Assembly (NCBI GenBank): GCA_036850595.1
Contig: CM072154.1
Location: 8,253,330 to 8,317,329, forward strand
DNA from: Rhyacichthys aspro
Taxonomy: Eukaryota; Chordata; Actinopteri; Gobiiformes; Rhyacichthyidae
DNA: 64,000 bases
Direction: 5' to 3'
The notes below the pieces were generated by a model. It saw only the letters and a list, made by a program, of their open reading frames with translations, ran no database searches and was not told the DNA's origin. Shown piece by piece: positions 37,601 to 49,000 of this stretch. The translations under genes and the position numbers were made by a program. Numbering within the stretch: the stretch's first letter is position 1; each line of letters begins with the position of its first letter.

Positions 37601-40600
37601 TCTGCAACACAAGACCATTTCAAAAAAAGAATATGTTTTAATACCTCTTGAGGGGCACCAATTTTAAACTTTAAGGGAGTAGCATTTTGTAAAAGGGGGG
37701 CTACGAGATTCTCAGGGGTAGGTGGCTTATCCTTAGTATGGAAGTGTGCTATGTACTGTTAGCATCTCACTCACCCTTTGGTGGGGCTACAGTCACTGCC
37801 TTTACAAGAACCTGAGTTGCTGCTGCTGTGGGAAGTGTTGCCATAGGGATCTCGATTACTGGGCGCGGCTGGTGTCCGCCTGTTTAAAATGAGACAACTG
37901 TTAATCCCTCCTTCGAGTGCAACCATAGTAACATCATCACACCACTCCAGACAAGGTGACAGTGACACCTGTAGCCTAGAGTGAGGTAAACCAATAAGAT
38001 CACAAAACCAGAAAAACACACAAATGAAGCAACCATTAATACAGTCACACTAACATGCCACTACACAATGAGTTGCACAAGTAAAGACAATAGCATCACA
38101 GAGGTATTTGGTCACTGTTGACAGAAAACTGTGATGATTGCTGTAAATAAAGACAAGCAAAGACCAAAATTAAAAAATTATATTAGACACCACAATCATA
38201 ATAAAATGATAGAAAAAATTAAATCAAGAAAAAAGCAAAGAGTAACAGGTCATACTAGGCGTGCTTCTGTGTTTTGCTATAACTCGGTCCACATAAATGC
38301 ATACATATAGGAGTCATCAGTCCCATGCCCAAGATTAAGACGATCACAGAGCAGACGTAGGTACTAGAACAGACCGAGAGCGAGGGGTGGAGGGGGAGTT
38401 TGCTGAAAGACTGTGACGCTCGGGGGACTTTGTAGAAGTGTATCCTTTTGTCGGTGACTTGGACGATGTATAGCCTTTAGTCGGGCGCATTGAGACCATA
38501 TAGCCTGTCTCCATGGGAACGTAGTCTAGCTCTATGAACCTGCAGTAGTCAAACCTACCAGACCAGGCAGAGACAACAGGGAGTTAAATCACAAAGAAAA
38601 TGGTGGGTGCACACCTGAATGACAATGTGCATGCTAAAGGTGAGACAAAGCCTGTAGCCCAAGATGCACTATATTTAGAACATCTTCAGAGCCTGGGTTC
38701 CAGGCAGATGCTAAACATCACCAAGCACTCAAACTGTGTAGAGGCCCAAGAGGGCTTACAGCCTTTCCTCCTGTAGGCCCTCTAAAAGCTTACAGGAGGA
38801 AAGGCTGATAGCATTGTTTTAAAAGTTAAAATTGTTCTGTTTATCTTCTCATTGGAAACATCTACTCTAAGCAAAGTAATGTGTTGGCATATTCCACATG
38901 TAGCCTCTCATAGAAAGCATTTAGTTCATACATAGATGTCACTATAAAAAAACGTTCTTTAATAAGCAGACCAGGTAAAAAAATCATGACATTATATACA
39001 ACATTTTAAAACATAACTAAACATAAATCTGTTAAACAAATGTAAATAATGTCAAGTAGCTTGTCCTCAGCAAGGAGAAGGTGGGGTAATCCGTGATGGG
39101 CAACATCTCTCAAAACATTGTCTCATTTGTGATAATACATATATGATGCTTACATTACAGGAAACTTACTTTTTACCATTGCCCAGTCACTTGCCTCCAC
39201 AAAGGGAGGATGGGACGAGCAGGAACAAACAAGGTTTTCACACAGGACATGATTTCAGAATCAGAATCAGAATTCCTTTATTTATCCCCAAAGGGAAATT
39301 CTTATTTGTTACAGACAAAGTAGGAAGAATTTAATGTCTTTTAGTGCTTAATGAAATTAATTAAACAATAAATATGAACTGCTGTCTAGTATTTGTGTCC
39401 TGTTGACCTTACAGTTTAGAGAAAACTATGTCCTGTGTGATATGATTGTGTGGGGGGGTATTGATTATATGATGCATCTAGAAATAATATTTTACAGCAA
39501 ATGTCAAAACAATAACAAAGCACACAAGGAGAAGCAGTTGAAGCAGAGCCTTTGAGGTAGAGTACAGAAGTACAGAACTGTGTTTGAAGTCAGGAAGTCC
39601 CTCTCATTGATGTGCAGATAAAGTGCATGTGAGTGCAGGGTGGCGGGAGACAGTCCTGTGACTGAGTTTTTCCAGGAGCTGGAAAGTGTCAAAGTGGGCT
39701 TTACATTGCCGTGCTTTTCTGGTGGAGACAGAGACTTTGTTCAATGAGAGAGATGAAACAGTTGTTAATAAAGCCATGCTTATTTTACTCCATGTCTCCA
39801 TCTCCTCATTGTCAGAAACTTTGTTTAGCATCCATAAGCAGCAGTGGATTTGAATGATAAGTGATCATCAATGATCACTATCTTTGTCCATATTGCCACA
39901 ATGTACCGTGCATGTAGCCGCTAAACACAACCTTGTACTAGCAGTACAGATAAATCTGGACCAAATCACATACAAGTATTTGGTATTACATACAAAAACA
40001 CTGAAACTCCATTCAGGATCTCAGTGCCTTGTGTTCCTTCTGAATAGCGTGATGAAAATTAATATTGGGTTTGTGATCAACAAAAAACATACAAGTAACC
40101 AGGCCAAGTATGCTAAACTTCATGTTCTTGGGAGAGCAGTGGTTGAAAGACTTGGAGGACATTTCATCACTTAGGTTTTCACTGCTTTACTGTCCATCTT
40201 AATGAACACAGTGATGTTCTTGTTTTAGTGGCTACAGTGCATGCCAGAGCTCAAGCTACAGCTACAGCGCATGCCCTGAGACTGTATCTGAAGTGTGTCT
40301 CACGCAGGGGGCGCGGGCACCGGAATGGCCACTGGTGCCGTGGCCACAGGTGCACCGGTCCCCGATGCCGGCTTGGGGACCGGGACTGTCGAGGACGCCA
40401 GAATTTGCTGCAAGCGGCGTTTGGGCTGAAGCGCCTTCAGGGGGTTGAATCTATGAGAAAGAGACCAGAAAAAAGGAGCATACCCCACAGACTTATCTGT
40501 CTGACTCTGCCACCAGCACAGTCTTTAAGATCATGATTTTAACATATACCAGTTTGTAGACATATTCATTAGCTTGCCTCTAGGTTATCAAAATCTAACA

Positions 40601-41175
40601 CTGCTGTATGTATGTATTTTGCCTTGCTCAAAGTGCTTAAAATGTTATTGTGTGAGCAATGACTAGTGTGATTTTGTGGGTTTTGTACGTTAACCATACA
40701 GGCACCTGTAATATTTACCATTTCACAGTGAGCCTTCATGACTTAATGGATGAAAAATGGTTAAAGTTAGTTCATCTGCATTTCAATAGGAAAATTTGTC
40801 CAGTGAACAGGCCAAGGCAGTACATATATGTAGAGTAACTGCAGGAAAAAGCACATTGATATATTCAGTCAGCTAAGCTCAGGTTGCAGCAAGCTTGCCG
40901 AATGGTAGCTGGCTGACTGCATCTCGGCTGTTTTATTTTAATAGCATTATCTGGTCGATACAGTGCCACTCTCCATCAGGATAATTAGAAGATAGTCGTT
41001 AAAAGGGCTGAAACAATCACAACCACAAAGAAGGACAATTGGGAGAAAAGTCACAGAGAAAAACACTTTAATGTATTTAAACATTTGTACTTTTATACAG
41101 TGCAGTAACTTAAGATATGACTTACCGGCGTGAGCCTGATCCAGACCGCCGACTGGCTGGAGCTGGAGCAGACAT
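34609..41175 (-). CDS. snph: Syntaphilin, axonal mitochondrial docking protein
   Basis: Syntaphilin anchors axonal mitochondria to microtubules and was first described as a syntaxin-1 binding inhibitor of SNARE assembly. Minus-strand coding exons of the basic form are 41175-41126, 37879-37775, 37601-37455 and 36565-34609, which join in frame to 752 residues. The start MSAPAPASRRSGSGSRR aligns with the mammalian N-terminus. Next come a Ser-rich NSGSCKGSDCSPT segment, the motif PEQYLTPLQQKEVCIRHL, and a coiled coil at about 80-165 (MQEDWVEEECHRVEAQLALK) shared with syntabulin. The C-terminus (YWSRHFLVDLLAVAIPVVPT, then LLRGCCTVALHSLRR) holds the hydrophobic mitochondrial outer-membrane anchor at about 684-703. 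The protein is longer than the roughly 500 residues of mammals because of a Ser/Leu/Pro/His-rich stretch near 315-350 and an acidic Glu-rich stretch near 495-560. Two candidate cassette exons in the first coding intron are listed separately. Confidence 0.95.
38375..38554 (-). CDS. snph: Candidate snph cassette exon B (60 codons)
   Basis: On the minus strand the acceptor ctggtag at 38555 opens a 180-nt frame in phase 2, the same phase as the neighbouring snph junctions. It includes FIELDYVPMETGYMV and the near-repeat KGYTSSKSPTKGYTSTKSP, then ends with STPRSR. A second acceptor 15 nt inside (ctactgcag, exon from 38539) keeps the same frame. The most likely donor is CTCG/GTCTGT at 38375, which is weak. 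A donor CTCT/GTGATC further down is also in phase 2. Joining to exon 37879 continues as RTPAAPSNRD. The content is protein-like and fits a Ser-rich, phosphorylatable N-terminal extension. Whether it is spliced into snph is inferred. Confidence 0.6.
38759..38807. repeat. Perfect 17-bp inverted repeat with 15-nt loop
   Basis: The left arm at 38759-38775 (cagcctttcctcctgta) is exactly complementary to the right arm at 38791-38807 (tacaggaggaaaggctg). It lies in an snph intron, about 200 bp upstream of cassette exon B in the direction of snph transcription. It could form a hairpin in the pre-mRNA. I do not recognise a microRNA or transposon family. Confidence 0.85.
39257..39312. repeat. Short retroelement-tail-like sequence
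   Basis: The stretch agaatcagaatcagaattcc followed by tttatttatccccaaaggga is a string I recognise as very common in fish genomes, at the ends of dispersed retroelements. Only this short end is visible, in an snph intron. The parent family cannot be named from the sequence alone. Confidence 0.5.
40304..40450 (-). CDS. snph: Candidate snph cassette exon A (49 codons)
   Basis: On the minus strand a strong acceptor (ctggtctctttctcatag) precedes a GC-rich 147-nt frame that starts and ends in phase 2 and closes with the donor CTGC/GTGAGA. It encodes FNPLKALQPKRRLQQILASS and then a Pro/Ala/Val-rich tail (VPVPKPASGTGAPVATAP). The composition differs sharply from the AT-rich intron around it. It fits exactly between the first coding exon of snph (phase 2) and either cassette B or the exon at 37879. 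Read through past the donor, it meets a TGA immediately, so the exon makes sense only if spliced. Isoform use is inferred. Confidence 0.6.
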
Positions 41176-41255
41176 GAGGGCCAGGCAGCCTAACACAGCC
41201 TTTGGTTCACTGTCCTCACTATCTATTCGTCAGCTCACCAGTGAGACCTAGGAGC
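41176..41255 (-). other. snph: snph 5' UTR part of the first coding exon
   Basis: On the minus strand an acceptor (tgtttacctttag) ends at 41256, and the exon runs 41255-41126 with the start ATG at 41175-41173. The 80 nt before the ATG are untranslated, so at least one more upstream exon is expected. The best candidate is at 47510. Confidence 0.6.
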
Positions 41256-41959
41256 CTAAAGGTAAACAAAGAAATGACCAGTGAGTCACTTATCCTCACA
41301 GAAACCTAAGAAAATAACACACAAGGGGGCAAAGTGCTGACTGTATCTTGGCCCTGGGTACCCTGCATGCTGCATGGTTCTGCTGACTCAAGCTGATAAT
41401 TAGCTGGCAGAGGACACCAGAGTTCAGCTGCCATGAGACTGAACAAACCAATCATTACTCACTGTCAGTTCAGGCTTATACTGATGTCAGTGGGAGATGT
41501 GAGTAAAAGAACTGACATCTGCATCTAGAGTTACAGTTTGTTATTCAAACCAGAGTAGGAAGACTATGCAATGATTTTATATGAATCTTATTTTATGATT
41601 ATTCAGGCCTGAATAAAGAAGGCTACAGTATGCTAATCCTGAGCACCAACCAGCATTTATTGTGAAATAGAAAAGACTAAAGCAGAAAACAGCTCAGCTC
41701 TCATCAATAATTCATCACACTCAGCTCTGAATGTGAGGTTTGTGTAGCTAATTGTGAATGCAGATGTTTCTTTAACGTCTTATCACACATTTGTTTCCTT
41801 ACCATTATGTCTCCATAGATGTTTTTTTCTTTAGTGCCAGCAGTAAAATTATTAGCTTAAATTATTCATTTCCATTCTTAATTCTGCTATAAACCTTTTT
41901 ATTTATCAGATGATTATTGTTAATTGACTTCCAGCGGCACATTGGCTTATAATCAATTT

Positions 41960-42121
41960 ATTGTTTTCATGGCTGAATTTTTTATGTAGTACAGTTGCTC
42001 TGATTGGCTAAAGAGAATCAGCTCAGTGATTGGCTAGATGCAGTAGCGTCATCAGCGTCACGTTGCGTCCTGCGTCTGAAAACGCAGGTGTAAAACGCGG
42101 AAAATACAAATTGATGAACTG
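41960..42121 (+). promoter_or_regulatory. CCAAT-box promoter and first exon of an unrecognised spliced transcript
   Basis: Two inverted CCAAT boxes (gattggct at 42002-42009 and 42028-42035, 26 bp apart) precede CRE-like and CpG-containing sequence (tcatcagcgtcacgttgcgt). An exon ends at 42121 with AACTG/GTGAGT. The paired, regularly spaced CCAAT boxes are typical of TATA-less housekeeping or bidirectional promoters. They point to plus-strand transcription here, away from snph. Confidence 0.5.
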
Positions 42122-42221
42122 GTGAGTGACCTTTCAAAGATTTGATTGCGATTGTAAAATTGTTAAACGTTCACAGCGAGGGTTCAAACTATAACTGACT
42201 GACAAGTGGTCTTCTTTTTAG

Positions 42222-42305
42222 AAGGAAAGCGTTTTTGTAGGACCCAAAGACGGTGCTGGACCTAGTAGAACCTTACGGCCTTACTACCAAGGGAGCAGCG
42301 TGAAG
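42222..42305 (+). other. Second, probably untranslated, exon of the unrecognised transcript
   Basis: Acceptor ggtcttctttttag at 42221 and donor GTGAAG/GTAAGC at 42306 bound an 84-nt exon. It has no ATG. One frame is open throughout, but it is not in phase with the coding frame of the next exon, so I treat the exon as 5' UTR. Confidence 0.5.
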
Positions 42306-43048
42306 GTAAGCTAGTTCACGCTGGTTATTGACCGTACTGCTATATGTTAGCTTTGCTTTGTTTCTTGTTTGTTTGCAACGTTTACTGCTGTTTGATTTTC
42401 AAGGCTTGTGTGTGTACAGTAAGGCAACAAATTGGCTTACGGTCTGAAGAAATTATGCCCATTTTGCTTTAAAATATTCTTAGTGATTACCCCACATGTG
42501 TATTTTTTAATTAAAATATCATTAGCTCATGGTATTTAATTAAACCTTTGTTAGTAGGCCACCTCTTTTATAAGTATAAAATATAATTATGTGAATGAAT
42601 AATGTAGATCACAAACACACATACATTTTTCATCATAAAAACGTAGACACATCATTCACATGTCAGTGATTGGATTGGAGTGTAATGATTTGTAGAAGAT
42701 TTTTCTGGGTAATTAGTATTAGTTTAAAATTCCATTTTTACTACTTTTTGGTTGACATAAGTAATTGCTCATTGTGTATTAGACAATTCTAAACTTTACC
42801 AGTGTACTGTCATGCACTTTTTAATAATAATTTGCTAACTTAACATTTGAATTATTTTCATAATTGAGATATTGGTTTTGACACTTGCGCTTCAGTTGCC
42901 ACTGTAGCTAAACCACTTGCATCCAGTTCAACCAATTGCATTCATTTCTCACATGAAAATAAATCTGCCAAGCTTGTTTGCATATTCTTTAAAGTGAAAC
43001 CACAGACCAGCCACCTGAATGCGGTTTGTCCCTTCTAGCATCAAAGAG

Positions 43049-46000
43049 ATGGAACTGTCTGCTCAGCATCACAACAAGAAACTGCACCGTCATGATCAAA
43101 GACTTGAATCAGAGCCTGGGAAACACAGTGAGTACCAAAGGACAACTTTCACTCACAGCTTCTAATAAACCTTGCATACTTCACAGGGAAGGGCAAGTAA
43201 GATTAGCATACACACATAAAACATCTATTTGTACTGACATTTTATTGTGTAACTTCTTAGTGGATTTGCAAAAGCAATTTTGCAGCTGAGGTGACTTTCG
43301 TTGCAGATCACAGCACATCACACTGCATCAGTCTGCGTTCGGCCTGTTATGTAACACCAGGCTCAATCCCTCTGAGCGAGGCAGACACGCAAGCAGCTTC
43401 TGTGCTGACAGGAGGGAAATACAGCGGACACTCAGGACAGATGTATAGTGAAGAGAGAGGAGCAGGGAAAAGGTAGAGTTGGTTAAAAAGAGAAAATGAG
43501 AAGAAACTGCACAGAAAATTATTGATCGGACAGAAACTGTTAGCATGTGGATTTAATTTGGTGAAGGATGCCATTATAGTTCAAGTTAAAAACATGTAAT
43601 GAATGTGCAAATTATAGATGGATTAAAAAAAATAAAGCTGAAGTGGTTGTTGCAGACTCTACTGAGGGACACTCACGTCCTAGAATCGTGACCTTGAATA
43701 ATCCCTGCTTTTAAAATTGAATGTGAGAACACGTCATATGGCATTTATAATACAAGCTGTGGTTTTACATTTTTATAAAGCTCTATGGCTCAGACAAGAC
43801 ATACTGCTGGGGTAATCCTACTCACAACTTAGACCCCATAGATCGAATGGAGTTGGAGGAGGGAGAGGTAAGTGTTTGTCAGCGGGAAAGTGTGAGTCAC
43901 ACAATACAAGTGTCCTCACAAACTCTGTACAGTTCCTTCAGGGGAACATCAAGGAAATAACTGGTCATAGATGGTGTTAAATCAGCCCAGAGGTTTACTA
44001 CTCTGACTCATCTCAGACTGACCCACTGCAGAGTTTTGTGCTAAATGGAGCTGGCTAACACCTCTGGTTATTATGAGGAGTACTGTTAAGACAGAAGCAC
44101 AGAGTCGCAGAGGATCTTTAGACCAAGACTTGGTACTGTATACCCTTGTACTGATCTGCTTTGAGTGTTCCAGTTATGTCAACCTGACGTAAACATTCTG
44201 CTGCGTCAAATTACGTCAGTGTACATTAATGACATGACACTAGCTAAACTCTCCTTACTCCTTACATGTAATACTAATTTATAGATATTTTGAAAATAAT
44301 GTCCCCAAATGTGTCTTCATTTGACTTAAATAATAAAAAATAAACTTTGAACTGCATGCAGGTCTCCAAACACAATGACCTCACAGTGTATGGTGATGAA
44401 TGGTTCTCTTTTCAGAAAAGACAGCCCAGTCAGCAGCTGGCAAAGGGCCGTTGCCCACAATACTCTTGTGTTATACATGAGCCTGTAAATACTCCCTGAA
44501 ATGCAGATTAATAATGAGCACATTTGTACTTATCAGAGTTTCATTACTGCCTGATAGTCTTGTTACTTAATTGCTTGTCTTTGTCTGACAGAACTAAACT
44601 ATGGAACTATAGAAGCTATAGTTATAGTAGATAGTCATCATGATATGTCCAGTGCCTCCTGTGTTTGTGTGTTACACTTGTACATAATGGTGCTGATGGC
44701 TTGACCGCAGATTATTTCCATGTACAGTCTACATCTGTTATTTTGTAGTTGGCTTCCATTCCATACACTTTTGACTATCGTCTTCCCTTTTTCTATATTT
44801 GGAACACTCACAGAGGAGCTTGTTGCTGTGCCCAATAGTCTTTGCGGTTGTGGCTGGATAGGGAAAGGCAATGACTCAATTTCACAGTGGCCAAAGTGCT
44901 TGAGATGTTCCACAAAAACAGACGGCTTTTCTGTCTCTGACTGCTCTATGGCACCTTCAAAATGACATGCATTGCCCAATCTGTATGAAAGCTGGTCATA
45001 TATTATTTTACCTTATTTTTTTCTTTGAAAATAGAAATGATTTTATAGTGTAGAAAACAAAATGTAAACAAACAGTGCTCTCAGATCAAACCAATCCTGC
45101 AGAGTCACCCTGAAGCTGTTTGACTTGATCTGACAGAGCAGAGCTTAAAAGCTCCAGCTCTTTAAGTGGTCCATCAATCATCATTGAGCACACAGGGCAA
45201 TAGGGTAAAGAGATAAAGAAAAGAACAGGAAATATGTCTATAGTATCCTACAACTTTGTCAGAGGCTAATGGTTGTTAGCTTAAAGTCTTACAATATTAC
45301 TTTTACAAAATTTTCATGTTAAATATTACAAATCAATTTAGTCAAAGTATATTTTTATATTTCAAATGATTGTTGTGGTAAAGCTAAAATAAAAGATATT
45401 GCTTGACTCTGATTTTAGGCTTGGCAGTGTTTCAGACTGTTATGCTAACTCTGGGCCCCCATTTGTCTGCTATTTCTGAGTGTAGATCTGTTTTTATTTA
45501 TGAAGGCCCTAAACACAGCTCTGTGATCTGAGGTGATAACCCCCATAATTAAGTCTAATAAGGTCAAACTCAGCCCATATCTTTTCTTGCCAGGTTTTCT
45601 TTGCTGAGCTAAGCTGCAGTGAATAAAAGCAAGGCAGAGCCCTGAGGATAGGGATCATGCTAATTATGTATGTTTTACAGGCAAAGGGTATCAATAACAA
45701 CAGGAAATCAATAGCTACATTCACAGAAATAGTATGTGGGTGGAGACTTCAAACAGCACACATTAATCTCACCCAGTAGGACAAAGATGCAGCAAACATC
45801 AGATGGCATCAAGTCACAACAAGCTACACTTTATGTCTGCAATGTTCTCAGTTGTATTTGCTGTTCGAACGGTCTCTGCTTTTAGTGAGAAATGCAGAAT
45901 GAACCGTTTGACATCCACTGTCCTTGCTAAATCATGGAATGGAAAAAAGTGACAAGCTGGAGAGACTTTACGTCAAAATCCCTGAGGAGAAGCAGTTGTA

Positions 46001-49000
46001 GCTAATTAGGTTTGCTGCTATTTTAAAATAACTAGCACTTCTTTCCTCGTTGAGCTTCTAAATGATGTTGTACAAATGACATGTGTCTTTTTGCACAGCT
46101 AATGACACTTTTACACACATGCTACTTCCTCCACTGTCACTGGAGCAGGCAGGCTGCTAGTGTGTGATTACTGTGTCAAACCATTGTGTAAATCCAGGCA
46201 AAGACTGATGCCTGTGTACAGTGTGATTCTGAGGGAACAAAAACTGTTGCTGTCACGTACAATGGAATATTCACTTAGCATTAGGTCAAATAAAAGATAG
46301 CAGTTGTGTTCACCATGTGTACTACTGAACTGCATGCAGCAGAGACGAGTGCCAAGTCACTATGGCAACGGTTAGTCCAACACTTGTGAGTGAGGAACGT
46401 GAGTAGAGACAGGACTGCCATTGGCTGAGAAGCAGGATGGAGAGGTTTGACAAGATGGCCATTCTGCAGGGGACAAAAGTGACCTCACTTGTTCCAGAGG
46501 ACAGTGAACGCCACACAGCTCTGCCTCAGGCCCAGCTTCATCAGAGTGACACAGTCAGATAGTGTACACAGTGTGCAGTCCATGCTTGTGCTCATGCATA
46601 AATAAAGGTGTGCATGTATTTATAGATGACTGCCTTCTGTGAGGTGTAATACTGTCATCTGAGTCCAAAAGCATCACTCTGACCACAGCTGAGCTTTACT
46701 CTGCTTAAGTTAATCATCAAAATAAATAGTTTAAACTAAAGCAAGCTTACACAGAAAGAATTTGTATAGATGTAACATTCATCACTTCAGCACAGATATG
46801 GATATTGGGAATAATAGTTAAATGGTTGGGAACTTAATGACTCCAGTCCCAAAGCCTTTCAGCCTGGTGCAAAAGGGATGGCGTTATTATAATAAGATTA
46901 TAGTAATTGAGTCAAAACACAATGCACAGAAACCACTCTAAAGAGCCATGCTTGTGTTATTTGACAGAAGAGACCTGCGCTATAGAAAAACAAAAATGCT
47001 GCAAGGTCAAACTGCAGCGCAGGCACCTGTCACGACTGCCTAGAAACACACATGGCACTCTGGGTCCCGTAACACTGCTGCTGCTGCTGCTGCAACACAA
47101 TCCGCTCAATCTGCTGCTGCGAGAACAAATAGTTCCTATTGAGCAAGTCTTTCTACTGTTATAAAGGAGCCATGTTGTTGTGCCATAGCTACCAGCGCAC
47201 AGCACCTATCTACAGCCACGGGCCTTGGGGGAGTGACTCACACAGGCGCACAGTATGACAAGAACAGCCCCTGAGCGCACTGCGCAGCGACGGGCATCAG
47301 CTGCACCAAAACAAACACAGCTGGAATGGTCTCGGTGCGGTCAGGAAACAGACCCAACCCGGAGCATCGCACATTTACACAACGTTTACGTTCATTTACT
47401 CCACTTGTCCGTAATGCAACTGTCTCACATGACACACGCGCACATCCTACACCAAATCCCAGCGACAAACAACGCTGCGGATGTCAAAAGAAGACCGGGC
47501 CCCACTCACCCGTGCTCCGAGCCGCCGCACCGTTATTTCTTCCGCATGTCCAGCGCCTCGGTGCTCATGGTTCCCCGCAGCTGTTTGCCCGTGCAGCGGT
47601 GTGCAGGAGGGAGGGCAAGAGGCAGGCGTGAGCGGGATGGTGCCGCGTGAGGAGAGACGCAAGGGTAAACGCAAGGAAGCGTCTGCGTCACGAGACGTCG
47701 GACCTGTTAAAGGGAAACACCCATCCACGCTCAACACATCAGCACTGGAGTACGACAACCACAGCTCAGAGGCGACTGGCAAATAAAGCGTTAGGTTGTT
47801 CAGGCGAATCAGACGCGTTAGGTCTCCGCACTCTGCTTTGGAGTTGCGGTTGACATTTTGTGTGGAGTTTTTTTTTTTTTTTTTTGAAAAGGCAATTTCT
47901 TCTGTTTCTACCCATACTAGAATTAGCCACAATAATGTGCAGTGCTCCTCAGGTGGTTTAGGGGCCTAATGGGAGTGCTGTAATGAAGGCCTATTGCAAC
48001 CTGAAGTTAGTGTGTATCTAATAATTATATGAACGCAAATGACCCTATACATTTATAATTTAAGCCTGCACGAGCGCCATTAAATCAAGAGATGAGTGAC
48101 ACCCAATTTTTTTTTTCTTCAACCTGCACTTTTCCAGGTCTCTCGATGCCGCCTCCTGTTGGACACGTGCAGTCATCACCATCCCAGCATGCATCCTCCT
48201 GTTATAGACATTTTACACATTTTGTATAGGGCCGATAATTAAAATCTTAATCATAAAAATGCGTTAAAAATTAAACATTATTTTTGACAGTATTGTTCTT
48301 TGTTCAGCATTACAGTTTTCAGTTTAGGACAGTTTCAAACACTGATCACTGCACCTTTAACTGGCAGTTTATTACAGCCATAACAACGAAATAGAAATAA
48401 AGCAAATGTACTGTTTTCCAATATTTAAATCTCACATTGACTAGAAAATAATAAGAATACTATTTTCCACCTCTCAAGCTGTGATGCCTCTCTTTCACCA
48501 GTAGAGGTCACTAAGTCACTATAATTTGTGCCATGTTCACTGTCCAACTATAATACAAATGTAGTACAAGTAATACAGTTTAGTGAATATAATTATAAGT
48601 CAAGTTGTATACTTTACCTGATGCATAGTTGGTGTTGGTGTGTGATACAGGGGCTCTAATTTAGTGTAGTAATTAAAAAAAATACACCAGTCTATCCTTG
48701 CACTGACCTACTGCAGAGTTGTGTAATGAATGAATTAAAAAGAAACCCATATGGTAAGCATCACCTACTAAGTTTAATCCATCTTCTTTAAACCAGCTCT
48801 ATTCCCTCCCAGACTGACAATAATCAAATTCATATTTTATGTCTTAAACGTTAATCTGATATGATTTGAACTCTGTAACTCAAATGAATGGGTTTTTACA
48901 CTTTGAACTTCACAGATGCTTGTTTCAAATACACAATTGGCGCTTCCACTTGTGTTTAGTCGAGCATATGGTGACTGCATCTGTTGCTTTGTGCTGCATT

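Noticed and set aside
40228..40536. Arg-rich plus-strand frame of 102 codons
   Set aside because: It is the antisense shadow of snph cassette exon A, which has the better splice signals and composition.
34609..41175. Identity as syntabulin (SYBU), which shares the coiled coil and C-terminal anchor
   Set aside because: The N-terminus, the YWSRH...VAWLCR anchor and the neighbouring genes match syntaphilin.
43307..43475. Possible extra exon of the unrecognised gene between its first two coding exons
   Set aside because: The acceptor fits in phase after 43127, but its donor leaves phase 2 and the next exon then hits an early stop with either acceptor. It may be a poison exon, but I do not list it as coding.
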